Origin: Planctomycetota bacterium
GTDB lineage: Bacteria; Planctomycetota; Phycisphaerae; WQYP01
DNA length: 11,349 nt
Direction: 5' to 3'
Assembly: GCA_021798635.1 (NCBI GenBank)
Contig: JAJZGH010000159.1
Location: forward strand, 1 to 11,349
The position numbers were made by a program, and so were the translations under genes. Shown in pieces: positions 1 through 7,492 of this stretch. Numbering within the stretch: the stretch's first letter is position 1; every line of letters begins with the position of its first letter. The notes under the pieces were generated by a model. It was not told where the DNA came from, made no database searches, and was given only the letters and a program-made list of their open reading frames with translations.

Positions 1-3000
1 TGACATCTCAATATATCACCGGCGGCTTATCTTCAACCATGGCACTTTCCGATCCAGCGGGAAGTGCAGCGCTGACAATTGACGGCGCATATAACGCCGC
101 CAATCCAATCCAAAGTCAATCCACTTTAGATGGAGTCATATCCGATGCGGCTGGCGGCCCGGGCAGTATTGATATCACCAACAATGCGCTGGTCACCATG
201 GCCGGTGCCAACACTTACACCGGTACCACGACTATAAATGGTTCAACGCTGGTGGTGCAAGACACCAATGCCTTGCAGGATTCAACCACCACTATTATCC
301 ATTCCGGAAATTTAACGATTGAAACACCGGTCGTGAACGGAAATTCGACCACCAATATCGGCGGTCTTTCCGGCGACAGCACGGCCACGGTGACTTTTTC
401 GCCGCCCACGGGCACGACGCTGGCAATAGTCAATATTGGTGGGGACAACCAAAGCACAACCTATTCCGGCACATTTTCTAACACTTTAACCAGCGCTGAG
501 GCAGGATTTTATAAATACGGCACGGGTACTTTTACCTATAATGGCACGGCAACGGCAGCGCAAAGTCCCGATTTTCTGGCTGCGGAAGCTGGCCAGATTC
601 ATCTGACCGGTGCCGGATCGTTAAATCTGATTTCCACCGGCTTCACCGGCTTTACTGGGTATTCAACGCTTTTTGCGGACAATAGCGGTTCGATTTTGAT
701 TGACAATGGATTCCATGTATCGGCGACAGGTTATGTGACAGTGCATGGAACCGGCGTGTTGACGGTGTCCGGTTCGGGAACAGTTATAAACGACTATCTA
801 ACGCCCAATACGATCGTTGGCGGCATTCTGATTGGCTATGCCGGCAAAACTTCCACCATGGACATTCAGGATTTCGCTGATGTTTCGACTCCTTATCTTC
901 AGGTGGGCGATGCCGGATTTGCGCAAAACCCTGGTTATGGTGTATTGAATTTGTCACCGGCCGGTTTTCTGAATGTAGGGCAATCCGGCGTATTTTCAAA
1001 TTATAATGGGCAGATATATGTGGATAATGGCAGTTCCATCAATGTGTATGCGTCCCAGATCAAGACCGGATCACTTACCACTATCGCCGGGTCGACTATC
1101 TCTTTGACCGATTATCCAGGGGTTTCCGGATTGCAGATTGATGGTACCTACAGCCCGGCAAACGCCTCCAATACAGAATCTACGCTCAGCGGCATTATAG
1201 AAGATGGAGCCAAGGGGCCGGGCAGTATTGCCATTAGCAATGGAGCGCTGGTCACCATGACCAGCGCGAACACTTACACGGGAGACACGAATCTAAGCGC
1301 ATCAACGTTAATTATTGAGACCACCAATGCCTTGCAGGATTCAACCGCCAATATTACCAATTCCGGAAATTTAACGATTGAATCGCCGGTGGTCAGCGGT
1401 GGCTCGTACACCAATGTCGGTGGTCTTTCCGGCGACAGCACGGCCACGGTAACATTTTCGCCGCCGACGGGCACGACGCTGGCGCGAGCAAATATTGGCG
1501 CGGACAATCAGCGCACGATCTATTCGGGAACATTCGTCAATGCCGGGGGAGCCGGATTAGAGACGCAAATCATAAAATATGGCACCAATACCTGGGTATA
1601 CAATGGAACCGGTGGGGAAAACGGTGGGCTGAACAGCCTGTATGTGCAACAAGGAACCGCCATTTTGAGTTCCGGCAGTATGACGCTCACGACGAGTGGC
1701 CCGATTCTATCCAATTCACCCTATGCGATTTCTGTGGCGGCGGGAACCTCCCTTTTGGTAAACGACGGCTTTACGCTTAATACCGTGGGCTATGTGGGGA
1801 TAAGCGGCACCGGCAGTATCACGTTGGATGGTAAAGGAACAACTTGGAACGCTACCACCGTGCCCAGCGGAATACTCGCCGGCGAGGGCGGCATTTTGAT
1901 GTCGTATGCTTCGCCGTTTGGTGGGACGGTGAATGTTCAAAATGATGCGACTTTAAATGCCCAATACATTGAAATTGGCGACCAGGGGGTATTGAACATC
2001 ACTTCCGGCTCCAGTGTCACGATTAATTACACAGGATCGGCTCCATTGGGCAACGGCCTGCTGGATAGCCCGACCAATGGTGCGGTCAATGTGAATGCCG
2101 CAACTCTGACCGCTGAATTTGTTCAGTTCACTGACATTGGTAATTTGACATTATCTGACCCGGTTGGCGGCACCGCGCTGACCATCAATGGAACCTATGA
2201 CCCCAAAAATGCAACGCTGACGGAATCAATTTTCCACGGAACCATTGCGGATGGCGCAAGCGGGCCTGGAAGCATTGCCATTAAAAATAATGCACTTGTG
2301 CTTTTGGGAGGCATATTGAATTATACCGGAACCACGTCCATTTCCGGAAATTCCACGGTGGATGTGACGGCCGCAACGGCCAATTCCAGTGCTTATCTGC
2401 TATCCGGCAGTAGTTCGCTGACCTTCAGCGGCACGACCGTTAACCTGGGTACCACAGGATTAATCTCCGTGGCACAAGGGTCCACGGCTGTATTTACAAC
2501 CCCGATCACCGTCAATAAAGGAACCTTAAGCGGAGCCGGAAGCCTGAGTGTTTCCGCCGGGGGTACCACGTTCAATCAATCCACCATCGCGGCGGGCACA
2601 ATACTTTCCGACAATGCGACCGGTGTTGTAACCTTTCAATCATTAATTGCCAACGGCAGCATTGATGTCAACTCGGGCACTGCTGACTTTACCAGCGGCG
2701 ACATTGCCGCCACCGCTTCTCTTACTGACGGTGCAGTCGTCAATGCTTCCGGCCTGGAAATTGACGGGCAGGTAAGCGTGGCGACTGGTGGGACCTTCAG
2801 CAATTCCGGAAGCGATCTTCTGGTAACCTCCGCAGCAAGCTTTGTTGTGAATCCATCCGCTGCGGCCACCATCGCGTCGGGCACGCAAATGCAATTGACC
2901 GGCTCGCTGGTGAATAATGGAACCATCACCGGAGCAGTGACCGCCGGCAACGGCGCGCGTGTGTCTGGAAACGGTTCATTTGATGCACTGACACTTAACA

Positions 3001-3554
3001 GCGGCGCCACCTTTTCACCAGGAAATTCGCCAGGATCGGCGGTTATTACCACTGCTATATGGAATCCGGGAAGCACTTATTTGTGGCAAATAAGCGCTTT
3101 GAGCCAAGGTGGCGGCGGCACGGGGGCCAATCCGGGCTGGGATTATGTAAAAATTGGAAATCTGATGCTGCCTTCATCCGGCGGGACCGTGACGATCATG
3201 ATCGATTCACAAACCGTGGGCGCAATTCCTGCCGATGGTCCGTTACCCGGGTTTAACGCCAATCAGAAATATTCATGGCTTATTGCGACCGCGGGCAATA
3301 ACGCATTCAGCAGCCTTAGCGCATTTTCGCTTGATTCCAGCGCATTTGTCGCCGCCAACAAATTAAACGCCGCCGACAGCATCGCATTTTCGCTTTCATC
3401 GTCCGATGGCATGAATTTGTATGTCAATTATTCGCCGGTCCAGACGCCTGAACCAGATGCGATCAGTCTTTTTGCAGGCGGGGCGGCCCTGCTGCTGATT
3501 CGTAAAAGGCGCGGCAAGAGTCACGGATGTCAAATCCCCGATATGGCGGCGTAA
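1..3554 (+). CDS. Giant autotransporter-strand repeat surface protein with PEP-CTERM-like tail (5' partial)
   Basis: Probably an exported, cell-surface or extracellular beta-helical protein; no enzymatic role is visible. The frame is open from the left edge (codons from base 3 encode TSQYITGGLSST). The first ATG, at 39, lies inside a repeat module, so it is not the real start. The sequence is rich in Gly, Ser, Thr and Asn. Segments such as NTYTGTTTINGSTLVV (near 210-258) match the autotransporter-associated beta-strand repeat. Two full modules of about 353 codons and part of a third are seen. The region 2950-3160 has the SPGNSPG and GWDYVKIG motifs usual near the end of planctomycete proteins of this type. 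The C-terminus has TPEPD (3444-3458), a hydrophobic stretch and the basic cluster RKRRGK, which together form a PEP-CTERM-like sorting signal. It is followed by an unusual 11-residue extension. Signal peptide and N-terminus are outside the window. Family assignment is firm; biological role is unknown. Confidence 0.85.
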   Translation, partial: TSQYITGGLSSTMALSDPAGSAALTIDGAYNAANPIQSQSTLDGVISDAAGGPGSIDITNNALVTMAGANTYTGTTTINGSTLVVQDTNALQDSTTTIIHSGNLTIETPVVNGNSTTNIGGLSGDSTATVTFSPPTGTTLAIVNIGGDNQSTTYSGTFSNTLTSAEAGFYKYGTGTFTYNGTATAAQSPDFLAAEAGQIHLTGAGSLNLISTGFTGFTGYSTLFADNSGSILIDNGFHVSATGYVTVHGTGVLTVSGSGTVINDYLTPNTIVGGILIGYAGKTSTMDIQDFADVSTPYLQVGDAGFAQNPGYGVLNLSPAGFLNVGQSGVFSNYNGQIYVDNGSSINVYASQIKTGSLTTIAGSTISLTDYPGVSGLQIDGTYSPANASNTESTLSGIIEDGAKGPGSIAISNGALVTMTSANTYTGDTNLSASTLIIETTNALQDSTANITNSGNLTIESPVVSGGSYTNVGGLSGDSTATVTFSPPTGTTLARANIGADNQRTIYSGTFVNAGGAGLETQIIKYGTNTWVYNGTGGENGGLNSLYVQQGTAILSSGSMTLTTSGPILSNSPYAISVAAGTSLLVNDGFTLNTVGYVGISGTGSITLDGKGTTWNATTVPSGILAGEGGILMSYASPFGGTVNVQNDATLNAQYIEIGDQGVLNITSGSSVTINYTGSAPLGNGLLDSPTNGAVNVNAATLTAEFVQFTDIGNLTLSDPVGGTALTINGTYDPKNATLTESIFHGTIADGASGPGSIAIKNNALVLLGGILNYTGTTSISGNSTVDVTAATANSSAYLLSGSSSLTFSGTTVNLGTTGLISVAQGSTAVFTTPITVNKGTLSGAGSLSVSAGGTTFNQSTIAAGTILSDNATGVVTFQSLIANGSIDVNSGTADFTSGDIAATASLTDGAVVNASGLEIDGQVSVATGGTFSNSGSDLLVTSAASFVVNPSAAATIASGTQMQLTGSLVNNGTITGAVTAGNGARVSGNGSFDALTLNSGATFSPGNSPGSAVITTAIWNPGSTYLWQISALSQGGGGTGANPGWDYVKIGNLMLPSSGGTVTIMIDSQTVGAIPADGPLPGFNANQKYSWLIATAGNNAFSSLSAFSLDSSAFVAANKLNAADSIAFSLSSSDGMNLYVNYSPVQTPEPDAISLFAGGAALLLIRKRRGKSHGCQIPDMAA
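3..1046 (+). repeat. Surface-protein repeat module 1 (approximate bounds)
   Basis: First of the long in-frame modules of the surface protein. Anchor points align to module 2 at an exact offset of 1059 bases (353 codons): the leucine codon of LTIDG at 72 matches that of LQIDG at 1131, and ggtctttccggcgacagc starts at 363 and 1422. The stretch 363-424 is nearly identical in DNA to 1422-1483, so the duplication is fairly recent or kept alike by gene conversion. Module edges are approximate. Confidence 0.75.
1047..2099 (+). repeat. Surface-protein repeat module 2 (approximate bounds)
   Basis: Second module, aligned over its full length to module 1. Shared blocks include TNALQDST, SGNLTIE.PVV, GGLSGDSTATVTFSPPTGTT, NIG.DNQ and YSGTF, then a weaker match through IKYGT.T..YNGT and GYV...GTG. 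The first third is much better conserved than the rest. Edges are approximate. Confidence 0.75.
2100..2390 (+). repeat. Surface-protein repeat module 3, truncated (approximate bounds)
   Basis: Only the beginning of the module is present: LTLSDPVGGTALTINGTYD, then GPGSIAI.N.ALV and NYTGTTSISGNSTV. The LTING leucine codon at 2178 is 1047 bases after its counterpart in module 2. The NALQDST and GGLSGDST blocks are absent, and the sequence passes into a different Gly/Ser/Thr-rich domain. Confidence 0.65.
3444..3521 (+). other. PEP-CTERM-like sorting signal (within the surface protein)
   Basis: This segment encodes TPEPD, a hydrophobic stretch AISLFAGGAALLLI and the basic cluster RKRRGK. That is the motif order of PEP-CTERM exosortase substrates. 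Typical members end right after the basic cluster, but here SHGCQIPDMAA follows. Processing by an exosortase is inferred from family knowledge; no exosortase gene lies in the window. Confidence 0.7.
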
Positions 3555-3641
3555 TTACGAAGGCTCCGGGAATGCATGACATTTGGGTAAGCGTCAGGCC
3601 GGATGCCACTGGATCAAGCCGGCAGGCCTCCGGGGAGCCCA

Positions 3642-3692
3642 CCGGCACATTTAATGTGCCGGCTAACATTCCCGGTGGGATAAACCCACCGG
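3642..3692 (+). terminator. Two tandem GC-rich hairpins downstream of the surface-protein gene
   Basis: Hairpin one pairs 3642-3650 (ccggcacat) with 3654-3662 across a 3-base loop. Hairpin two pairs 3672-3679 (ccggtggg) with 3685-3692 across ataaa. Both stems are perfect. They lie 88-138 bases after the stop codon. Neither is followed by a U-tract, so a classical intrinsic terminator is not proven. They could instead be transcript-end stabilisers or repeat elements. Confidence 0.4.
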
Positions 3693-3752
3693 CTCGCCAA
3701 GGCCGTCACCTTCCAGCTAACTCCTTGGTACTGAATGATGTTCCCCCGGCAG

Positions 3753-3780
3753 CGTATCCGCGTCATCCGCGTCATCCGCG
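3753..3780 (+). repeat. Short tandem repeat, unit gtcatccgc
   Basis: Two exact 9-base units lie at 3762-3770 and 3771-3779, preceded by a degenerate copy (gtatccgc, 3754-3761). It sits in the 313-base non-coding stretch 3555-3867, which otherwise holds only the two hairpins and no convincing gene. Confidence 0.6.
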
Positions 3781-3867
3781 GTCCCCTCCCGTTGCATCGT
3801 GTGTAAAATACTTGCTGGGTGCAGCGACACTTGGGGAGATCGGGCATCGCATGGTAACATCTGCGCT

Positions 3868-4443
3868 ATGGTCATCAATCATGCGGTAACGGTGCACATT
3901 CTTCAGGCCGTGTGGCTGATGTTTTGGCTTTATTGGCTGGCCAAGGCTTTTAACAACAAGAAATCAGTCTATCGCCAACCTTTTTTGAGCCGTTTGGCGT
4001 ACGCCTGGCCGCTGATTATTGCGGCGATAATTTCCACCCATTGGTCGGGGGGCAGAATAGTTCTGTTACCCGCCTCATCAATCCAGCGAGCAGTGGGGAT
4101 GATCCTGTGCGCCGGCGGCTTTGCGTTTGCCATTTGGGCGCGAACGATTCTGGGCCGGAATTGGAGCGGAATTGCCACCGTGAAGCAGGATCACGAATTG
4201 ATTTGCCGGGGGCCGTATAAAATGGTGCGGCATCCCATTTACACGGGTTTGGTGCTGGCATTTCTGGGAACCTTTATAGCGGCTTGGCCGACGGTCGGCA
4301 GCGGGATGCTTATGGCAGCGCTTATCGTAGCACTTTGGATTAAATCTCAGCAGGAAGAAAAACTCATGCAGGGGCAATTTCCGCAAGCCTATCCGGCTTA
4401 TCGCCAAAAAGTTCGCAGCGGGATTATTCCGTTTGTGCTGTAA
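3868..4443 (+). CDS. Membrane methyltransferase of the isoprenylcysteine carboxyl methyltransferase (ICMT) family
   Basis: A 191-residue integral membrane protein of the ICMT/phospholipid methyltransferase-like superfamily, which uses S-adenosylmethionine. Hydrophobic segments lie near residues 8-26, 43-57, 74-92 and 127-157. The family signature is clear: GPYKMVRHPIYTG (about 115-127), followed after a hydrophobic hairpin by QQEEKLMQGQF and a Y..Y...V ending. The long hydrophilic N-terminus of the longest reading frame (GTG at 3799) does not resemble the family, so ATG at 3868, just before a membrane helix, is preferred. No clear Shine-Dalgarno sequence precedes it. Bacterial members have varied and mostly unknown substrates, so protein carboxyl methylation should not be assumed. 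It lies between the surface-protein gene and the BMC operon, separated from both by hairpins, so it is probably its own unit. Confidence 0.8.
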   Translation: MVINHAVTVHILQAVWLMFWLYWLAKAFNNKKSVYRQPFLSRLAYAWPLIIAAIISTHWSGGRIVLLPASSIQRAVGMILCAGGFAFAIWARTILGRNWSGIATVKQDHELICRGPYKMVRHPIYTGLVLAFLGTFIAAWPTVGSGMLMAALIVALWIKSQQEEKLMQGQFPQAYPAYRQKVRSGIIPFVL

Positions 4444-4492
4444 ATCACGGCGTGGGCCTAAGAACGGCGAGACAGTGATTTCCCGCGCGGCA

Positions 4493-4511
4493 CCACCGGC
4501 AAAGCCGGTGG
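4493..4511 (+). terminator. Hairpin after the ICMT-family gene
   Basis: A perfect 8-bp stem pairs ccaccggc (4493-4500) with gccggtgg (4504-4511) around an aaa loop. It lies 50 bases past the stop codon and is followed by ctttgtgattt, a weak T-rich tail. It plausibly ends the methyltransferase transcript and insulates the BMC operon. Confidence 0.45.
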
Positions 4512-4568
4512 CTTTGTGATTTATATAAAATTCCGCATTTATAAAATTAGAAGCTTTTGACATTTTAG

Positions 4569-4597
4569 TTGCAAAACATTCCAAATTGTTTTAGAAT
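4569..4597 (+). promoter_or_regulatory. Candidate sigma-70-type promoter of the BMC operon
   Basis: TTGCAA (4569-4574) and TAGAAT (4592-4597) are 17 bases apart, matching the -35 and -10 consensus at 4 of 6 and 5 of 6 positions. The spacer carries a small inverted repeat, aaaac (4573-4577) and gtttt (4588-4592), which could be part of an operator. The surrounding 4515-4600 stretch is the most AT-rich DNA near the operon, with a direct repeat tataaaatt at 4524-4532 and 4540-4548. A TTGACA at 4557-4562 has no well-spaced -10. Prediction by eye only. Confidence 0.4.
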
Positions 4598-4624
4598 CTT
4601 CCATAACTTGCCGATGATGGCTTC

Positions 4625-4629
4625 AGGAG
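4625..4629 (+). promoter_or_regulatory. Shine-Dalgarno site that decides the pduL start
   Basis: AGGAG ends 7 bases before ATG 4637 but only 1 base before ATG 4631, so the second ATG is the likely start. Confidence 0.65.
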
Positions 4630-4636
4630 CATGACT

Positions 4637-5332
4637 ATGGCTGAATCCGGTTCCGCAGTTTTGGATCGCAAAACGGTCGAAAATCTTGTCCGCGAATCCT
4701 TGCGGCAGCGGCTGGCCAGTGAAGGCCGGGTGATTAAGCCCGCGAGCCACAATGGCGGCCCCAATCCGCTGGTGGTGAATGTTTCCGCCCGGCATATGCA
4801 CGTTTCCCAGGAATCTTTGGATGTTCTTTTCGGGCCGGGGTCAAAACTAAGCAAGCTTAAAGATCTGTATCAGGAAGGCGAATTTGCCAGCGAACAAGTG
4901 GTCAATATCATCGGCCCGCGTAACCGAATGATTCCCAGCGTTCGCATTTTGGGGCCCATCCGCAACTATACACAAATAGAACTTAGCTACACCGACGGCA
5001 TATTTATGGGCATTGACTTGCCGCTGCGAACCAGCGGTGATCATCAAGATACGCCGGGGATGGTGGTGGTGGGACCTTATGGTGCGCTGAACATGAAAAA
5101 CGGCGTTATCCGGGCGATGCGGCACGTGCACATGAACCAGGCGGATATGGCGCATTACAGCGTGAAAGACGGCGATATGATGAAGCTGGCGGTTGCGGGG
5201 CCGTGCGGCGTGACATTTGATAATCTGCGTGTGCGTGAGCATCCCAGGGTGCGCCTGGAAGTGCACATTGATACCGATGAAGGCAACGCGTGTGATCTGG
5301 AATCAGCCACGCGAATAGAACTGATCCGCTGA
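4637..5332 (+). CDS. pduL: PduL-type phosphate acyltransferase (phosphotransacylase)
   Basis: Interconverts acyl-CoA and acyl-phosphate inside the microcompartment, releasing CoA for the aldehyde dehydrogenase. The 231-residue protein matches PduL: NVSARHMHVS (H53 and H55), MRHVHM (H163 and H165) and a third region VHIDTDEGNAC (H210, C219) supply the expected zinc ligands of this dimetal enzyme. The repeated beta-barrel halves are covered, at residues about 43-125 and 140-220. Residues about 10-26 (DRKTVENLVRESLRQRL) form a predicted amphipathic helix before a linker, typical of a BMC encapsulation peptide. It is first in the operon, 45 bases ahead of a shell gene. In the proposed pathway the substrate would be lactyl-CoA or propionyl-CoA; the sequence cannot tell which. 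All visible key histidines are intact. Confidence 0.93.
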   Translation: MAESGSAVLDRKTVENLVRESLRQRLASEGRVIKPASHNGGPNPLVVNVSARHMHVSQESLDVLFGPGSKLSKLKDLYQEGEFASEQVVNIIGPRNRMIPSVRILGPIRNYTQIELSYTDGIFMGIDLPLRTSGDHQDTPGMVVVGPYGALNMKNGVIRAMRHVHMNQADMAHYSVKDGDMMKLAVAGPCGVTFDNLRVREHPRVRLEVHIDTDEGNACDLESATRIELIR

Positions 5333-5377
5333 CACGACCGGCGGTGGCAATACAGGTCGAGTTTTTTAGGAGTTTTT

Positions 5378-5686
5378 ATGACACAGGCATTAGGCATGAT
5401 TGAAACCCGCGGCTTGGTATCGCTGATTGAAGCCAGCGACGCGGCCTTGAAGTCCGCCAGCGTGCAGATGATCGGCTGGGACAAAATTGGTTCCGGCATC
5501 GTTACCACGTTTATTACCGGTGATGTCGGCGCGGTAAAGTCCGCGGTGGACGCGGCCGCAGAAGCTGCCGGGAAAATCGGTGAAGTGCTGGCGGTGCATG
5601 TGATTGCCCGCCCGCATGAAGATTTGGCCAATGTATTGCCCAAGAGCAAGGCGGCAGCGGCATCAGCCGTTCCGGCGAAGAAGTAA
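5378..5686 (+). CDS. BMC-H hexameric shell protein, copy 1 (Ala/Lys-rich tail)
   Basis: A single BMC domain (about residues 3-85) that forms hexameric tiles of the shell. Family marks are [19 protein letters not shown] at the N-terminus, [13 protein letters not shown] and VIARPHEDL at the end of the fold. The predicted pore loop is KIGSG (36-40), identical to the PduA-type pore, suggesting passage of small polar metabolites. The protein has 102 residues, longer than the two other copies because of a tail (about 89-102) rich in Ala and Lys. A strong AGGAG (5368-5372) lies 5 bases before the ATG, behind a run of Ts, consistent with high expression. It is the closest of the three to canonical PduA-like proteins. 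Confidence 0.95.
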   Translation: MTQALGMIETRGLVSLIEASDAALKSASVQMIGWDKIGSGIVTTFITGDVGAVKSAVDAAAEAAGKIGEVLAVHVIARPHEDLANVLPKSKAAAASAVPAKK

Positions 5687-5795
5687 CTTAGCGGCAATGA
5701 GGCAACAGGCCGGGTGCCCCGGAATCGGGAGCCGACAAACCCGGGCTTGGCGATATTGCCAGCGGATTGTTACAGGTTAAGACAAAACTTTTTTT

Positions 5796-5800
5796 AGGAG
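5796..5800 (+). promoter_or_regulatory. Shine-Dalgarno site that decides the start of BMC-H copy 2
   Basis: AGGAG, preceded by a run of seven Ts, ends 8 bases before ATG 5809. A possible upstream TTG start at 5767 would add 14 residues not found in BMC-H proteins and is rejected. Confidence 0.75.
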
Positions 5801-5808
5801 CCAATATT

Positions 5809-6072
5809 ATGGCACATGCACTGGGATTAATTGAAACAAAAGGTCAGACCGCCATCGTGGAAGCCACGGATGCCATGCTCAAGGCGGCGAATGTATCGCT
5901 GGTGAAAAGCATTCAGATCGGCGGAGCCTACGTGACGGTGATTGTCAAAGGCGATGTCGGTTCGGTGAAGGCGGCCGTAGAAGCCGGGGCGGCCGCGGCG
6001 CAAAAAGCTGGTGAGCTCATCGCATCACATGTCATCGCTCGGCCAACCGAAGGGTTGATGGAAAACTTCTGA
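5809..6072 (+). CDS. BMC-H hexameric shell protein, copy 2 (GGA pore loop)
   Basis: An 87-residue single-domain BMC shell protein, clearly paralogous to the copies at 5378 and 7493. It begins [12 protein letters not shown] and contains [18 protein letters not shown] and [11 protein letters not shown]. The predicted pore loop reads IGGA (37-40) instead of GSG, so the pore serine is lost and an alanine faces the centre. Position 33 is also Lys where copies 1 and 3 have Gly. Transport selectivity may differ from copy 1. It lies 122 bases after copy 1; that gap has a small hairpin (ccggg 5710-5714 with cccgg 5718-5722). No extensions are present. Confidence 0.95.
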   Translation: MAHALGLIETKGQTAIVEATDAMLKAANVSLVKSIQIGGAYVTVIVKGDVGSVKAAVEAGAAAAQKAGELIASHVIARPTEGLMENF

Positions 6073-6090
6073 TGCGATGCGGCCCCCGAG

Positions 6091-6111
6091 CACCGGATGA
6101 TTAATCCGGTG
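6091..6111 (+). other. Intra-operon hairpin between BMC-H copy 2 and the kinase gene
   Basis: caccggat (6091-6098) pairs perfectly with atccggtg (6104-6111) around a gatta loop. It lies 18 bases after the stop codon of a shell gene and has no T-tract. It may slow 3' decay of the shell mRNA or partly attenuate transcription into the kinase gene. The rest of the 177-base gap shows nothing recognisable. Confidence 0.45.
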
Positions 6112-6249
6112 GTTGATCCAGTACCGCGAAGTGATCGTTGGCGCGGTGGCGCAGGATGAACGGACGCGCGGTGCAAGCACACGCGGCGAAATGCGCGATG
6201 GATCGCCCGATGCGTTAGCGGAACGTGATAGTGTTGTTTTGGATGTGTG

Positions 6250-7461
6250 ATGATTGTTCTGGTTGCCAATCTGGGTTCTACGAGCTTTAAGTACAAGCTC
6301 TTTGATATGACCGCGGGCGAGCGCGTTCTGGCGGAAGGCGCTGCCGATCGCATTGGCCTGCCGGAAAGCGCCTGGACATTCATCCCCACCGGCCAAGCGC
6401 GGCGTTCCGGTAACGCGGTGCTGGCGGATCATGGCGCGGCCATTGAATTGCATCTGCATGAACTCGTTCAGGCGGGTGTGATTGAAAAGATGGAAGATGT
6501 CCAGGCCATCGGTTTCAAAGCGGTGCATGGCGGAGAGTTGGAAGTGGTGCAGGTGGATGAGCAGGTGTTGAAGGTCATGCAGCAGTTTGCAGATGTCGCC
6601 CCGGCACATAATCCACCGTACATCGCCGCCATGCGGGCATTTGCCCGGCGATTACCGGATATTCCGCAGGTGGCAGCATTTGAAACAGCGTTTCACCAGA
6701 GCATTCCTCTGCATCGGCAGGCCTATGCAATTCCGTATCAGTGGACCGAGAAATTGGGAATCCGCCGCTATGGATTCCACGGTGCATCACACCGCTATAT
6801 CGCCACGCGCATGGCTGAGCTTAATGCCGACGCACAGAAAATTATTTCGGTACACCTGGGCGGATCCAGCAGTGTCAACGCGACACACCATGGCAAAAGC
6901 GTTGCCAATAGTTTCGGCATGACCGCCCAGACCGGATTGCCCCAGGCGTCCCGCTGCGGAGATTTTGATACGTTTGCGTTGCTGAAGTTATTGCAGGCCG
7001 GCCTGACCTTGGATGATATTTGGAAGAAGCTGGGGAAAGAAGGGGGATTACTGGGAGTCAGCGGAATAAGCTCGGATTGCCGCGACGTGGAACAGGCCGC
7101 CGCACAGGGAAACAAACGGGCGCAATTGGCCTTGGATATGTTTGTGGAATCGGTGCGGCAATATATCGGAGCCTATCTGGCGGTGCTGAACGGTGCCGAC
7201 GCAGTGGTCTTTACCGGCGGCATCGGACAAAACGCTGTGAATATCCGGCAACGCATTATTTCGGAAATGCAATACGCGGGCATTGTGCTGGATGCAGAGA
7301 AAAACCGCCACGCCAAAGGCGAATGCCGCATAGACGCCCCCGACAGCAAAGTGCAGATCTGGGTGTTGCCCACCAATGAGGAACTCATTGTGGCGCGCCA
7401 GACGGTGAAGGCGTTAAACCAAACCGGACGTACAGTCGCGACTGCGGGTCGGGCTGATTGA
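6250..7461 (+). CDS. ackA: Acetate-kinase-family enzyme (acyl-phosphate to acid + ATP), divergent active site
   Basis: Expected to transfer phosphate from the PduL product to ADP, giving ATP and a short carboxylic acid. The protein has 403 residues, close to the usual 400. Family motifs in order are VANLGSTSFKYK (N7, S12, K14), AVHGGE, VAPAHNPP (H120), FETAFHQSIP, RRYGFHGASH (H177), SVHLGGSSSVN, ASRCGDFD (R235), VFTGGIGQN and PTNEEL near the end. Two expected active-site residues differ. The arginine in HRxVHGGE is Lys90 (FKAVHGGE), and the catalytic aspartate of FDTAFH is Glu145. Also changed are NGAS to GSSS in the phosphate loop and GEN to GQN. GTG at 6247 is an alternative start one codon earlier; ATG is chosen because it puts the catalytic Asn at position 7. 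The Shine-Dalgarno is weak. Neither terminus carries an encapsulation-type helix. It sits between shell genes. Acetate may not be the natural substrate. Confidence 0.88.
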   Translation: MIVLVANLGSTSFKYKLFDMTAGERVLAEGAADRIGLPESAWTFIPTGQARRSGNAVLADHGAAIELHLHELVQAGVIEKMEDVQAIGFKAVHGGELEVVQVDEQVLKVMQQFADVAPAHNPPYIAAMRAFARRLPDIPQVAAFETAFHQSIPLHRQAYAIPYQWTEKLGIRRYGFHGASHRYIATRMAELNADAQKIISVHLGGSSSVNATHHGKSVANSFGMTAQTGLPQASRCGDFDTFALLKLLQAGLTLDDIWKKLGKEGGLLGVSGISSDCRDVEQAAAQGNKRAQLALDMFVESVRQYIGAYLAVLNGADAVVFTGGIGQNAVNIRQRIISEMQYAGIVLDAEKNRHAKGECRIDAPDSKVQIWVLPTNEELIVARQTVKALNQTGRTVATAGRAD

Positions 7462-7492
7462 ATAAACAGAGGTTCTTTTCAGGAGTACAACA

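Noticed and set aside
2636..3076. 146-codon minus-strand frame inside the surface-protein gene
   Set aside because: Repetitive Gly/Ser/Thr codons rarely give stops on the opposite strand; several such frames occur along this gene and none has a motif.
3753..3780. gtcatccgc units considered as a CRISPR array
   Set aside because: Units are 9 bases, directly adjacent and without spacers.
3791..3810. Possible promoter with TAAAAT ahead of the ICMT-family gene
   Set aside because: No acceptable -35 at the right distance; a single AT-rich hexamer is not enough.
3527..3889. 120-codon plus-strand frame overlapping the end of the surface protein and the start of the ICMT-family gene
   Set aside because: Pro/Arg/Gly-rich translation across hairpins and a tandem repeat, with no Shine-Dalgarno site and no domain.
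4078..4584. 168-codon minus-strand frame over the ICMT-family gene and the operon control region
   Set aside because: It overlaps a gene with clear family motifs, crosses a hairpin and the candidate promoter, and shows no domain.
5155..5697. 180-codon minus-strand frame over the end of pduL and BMC-H copy 1
   Set aside because: It is antisense to two firmly identified genes, and its Ala/Ser-rich composition mirrors the shell-protein codons.
6587..6922. Plus-strand frame of 111 codons within the kinase gene
   Set aside because: It lies wholly inside the kinase gene in another frame and shows no domain or start signal.
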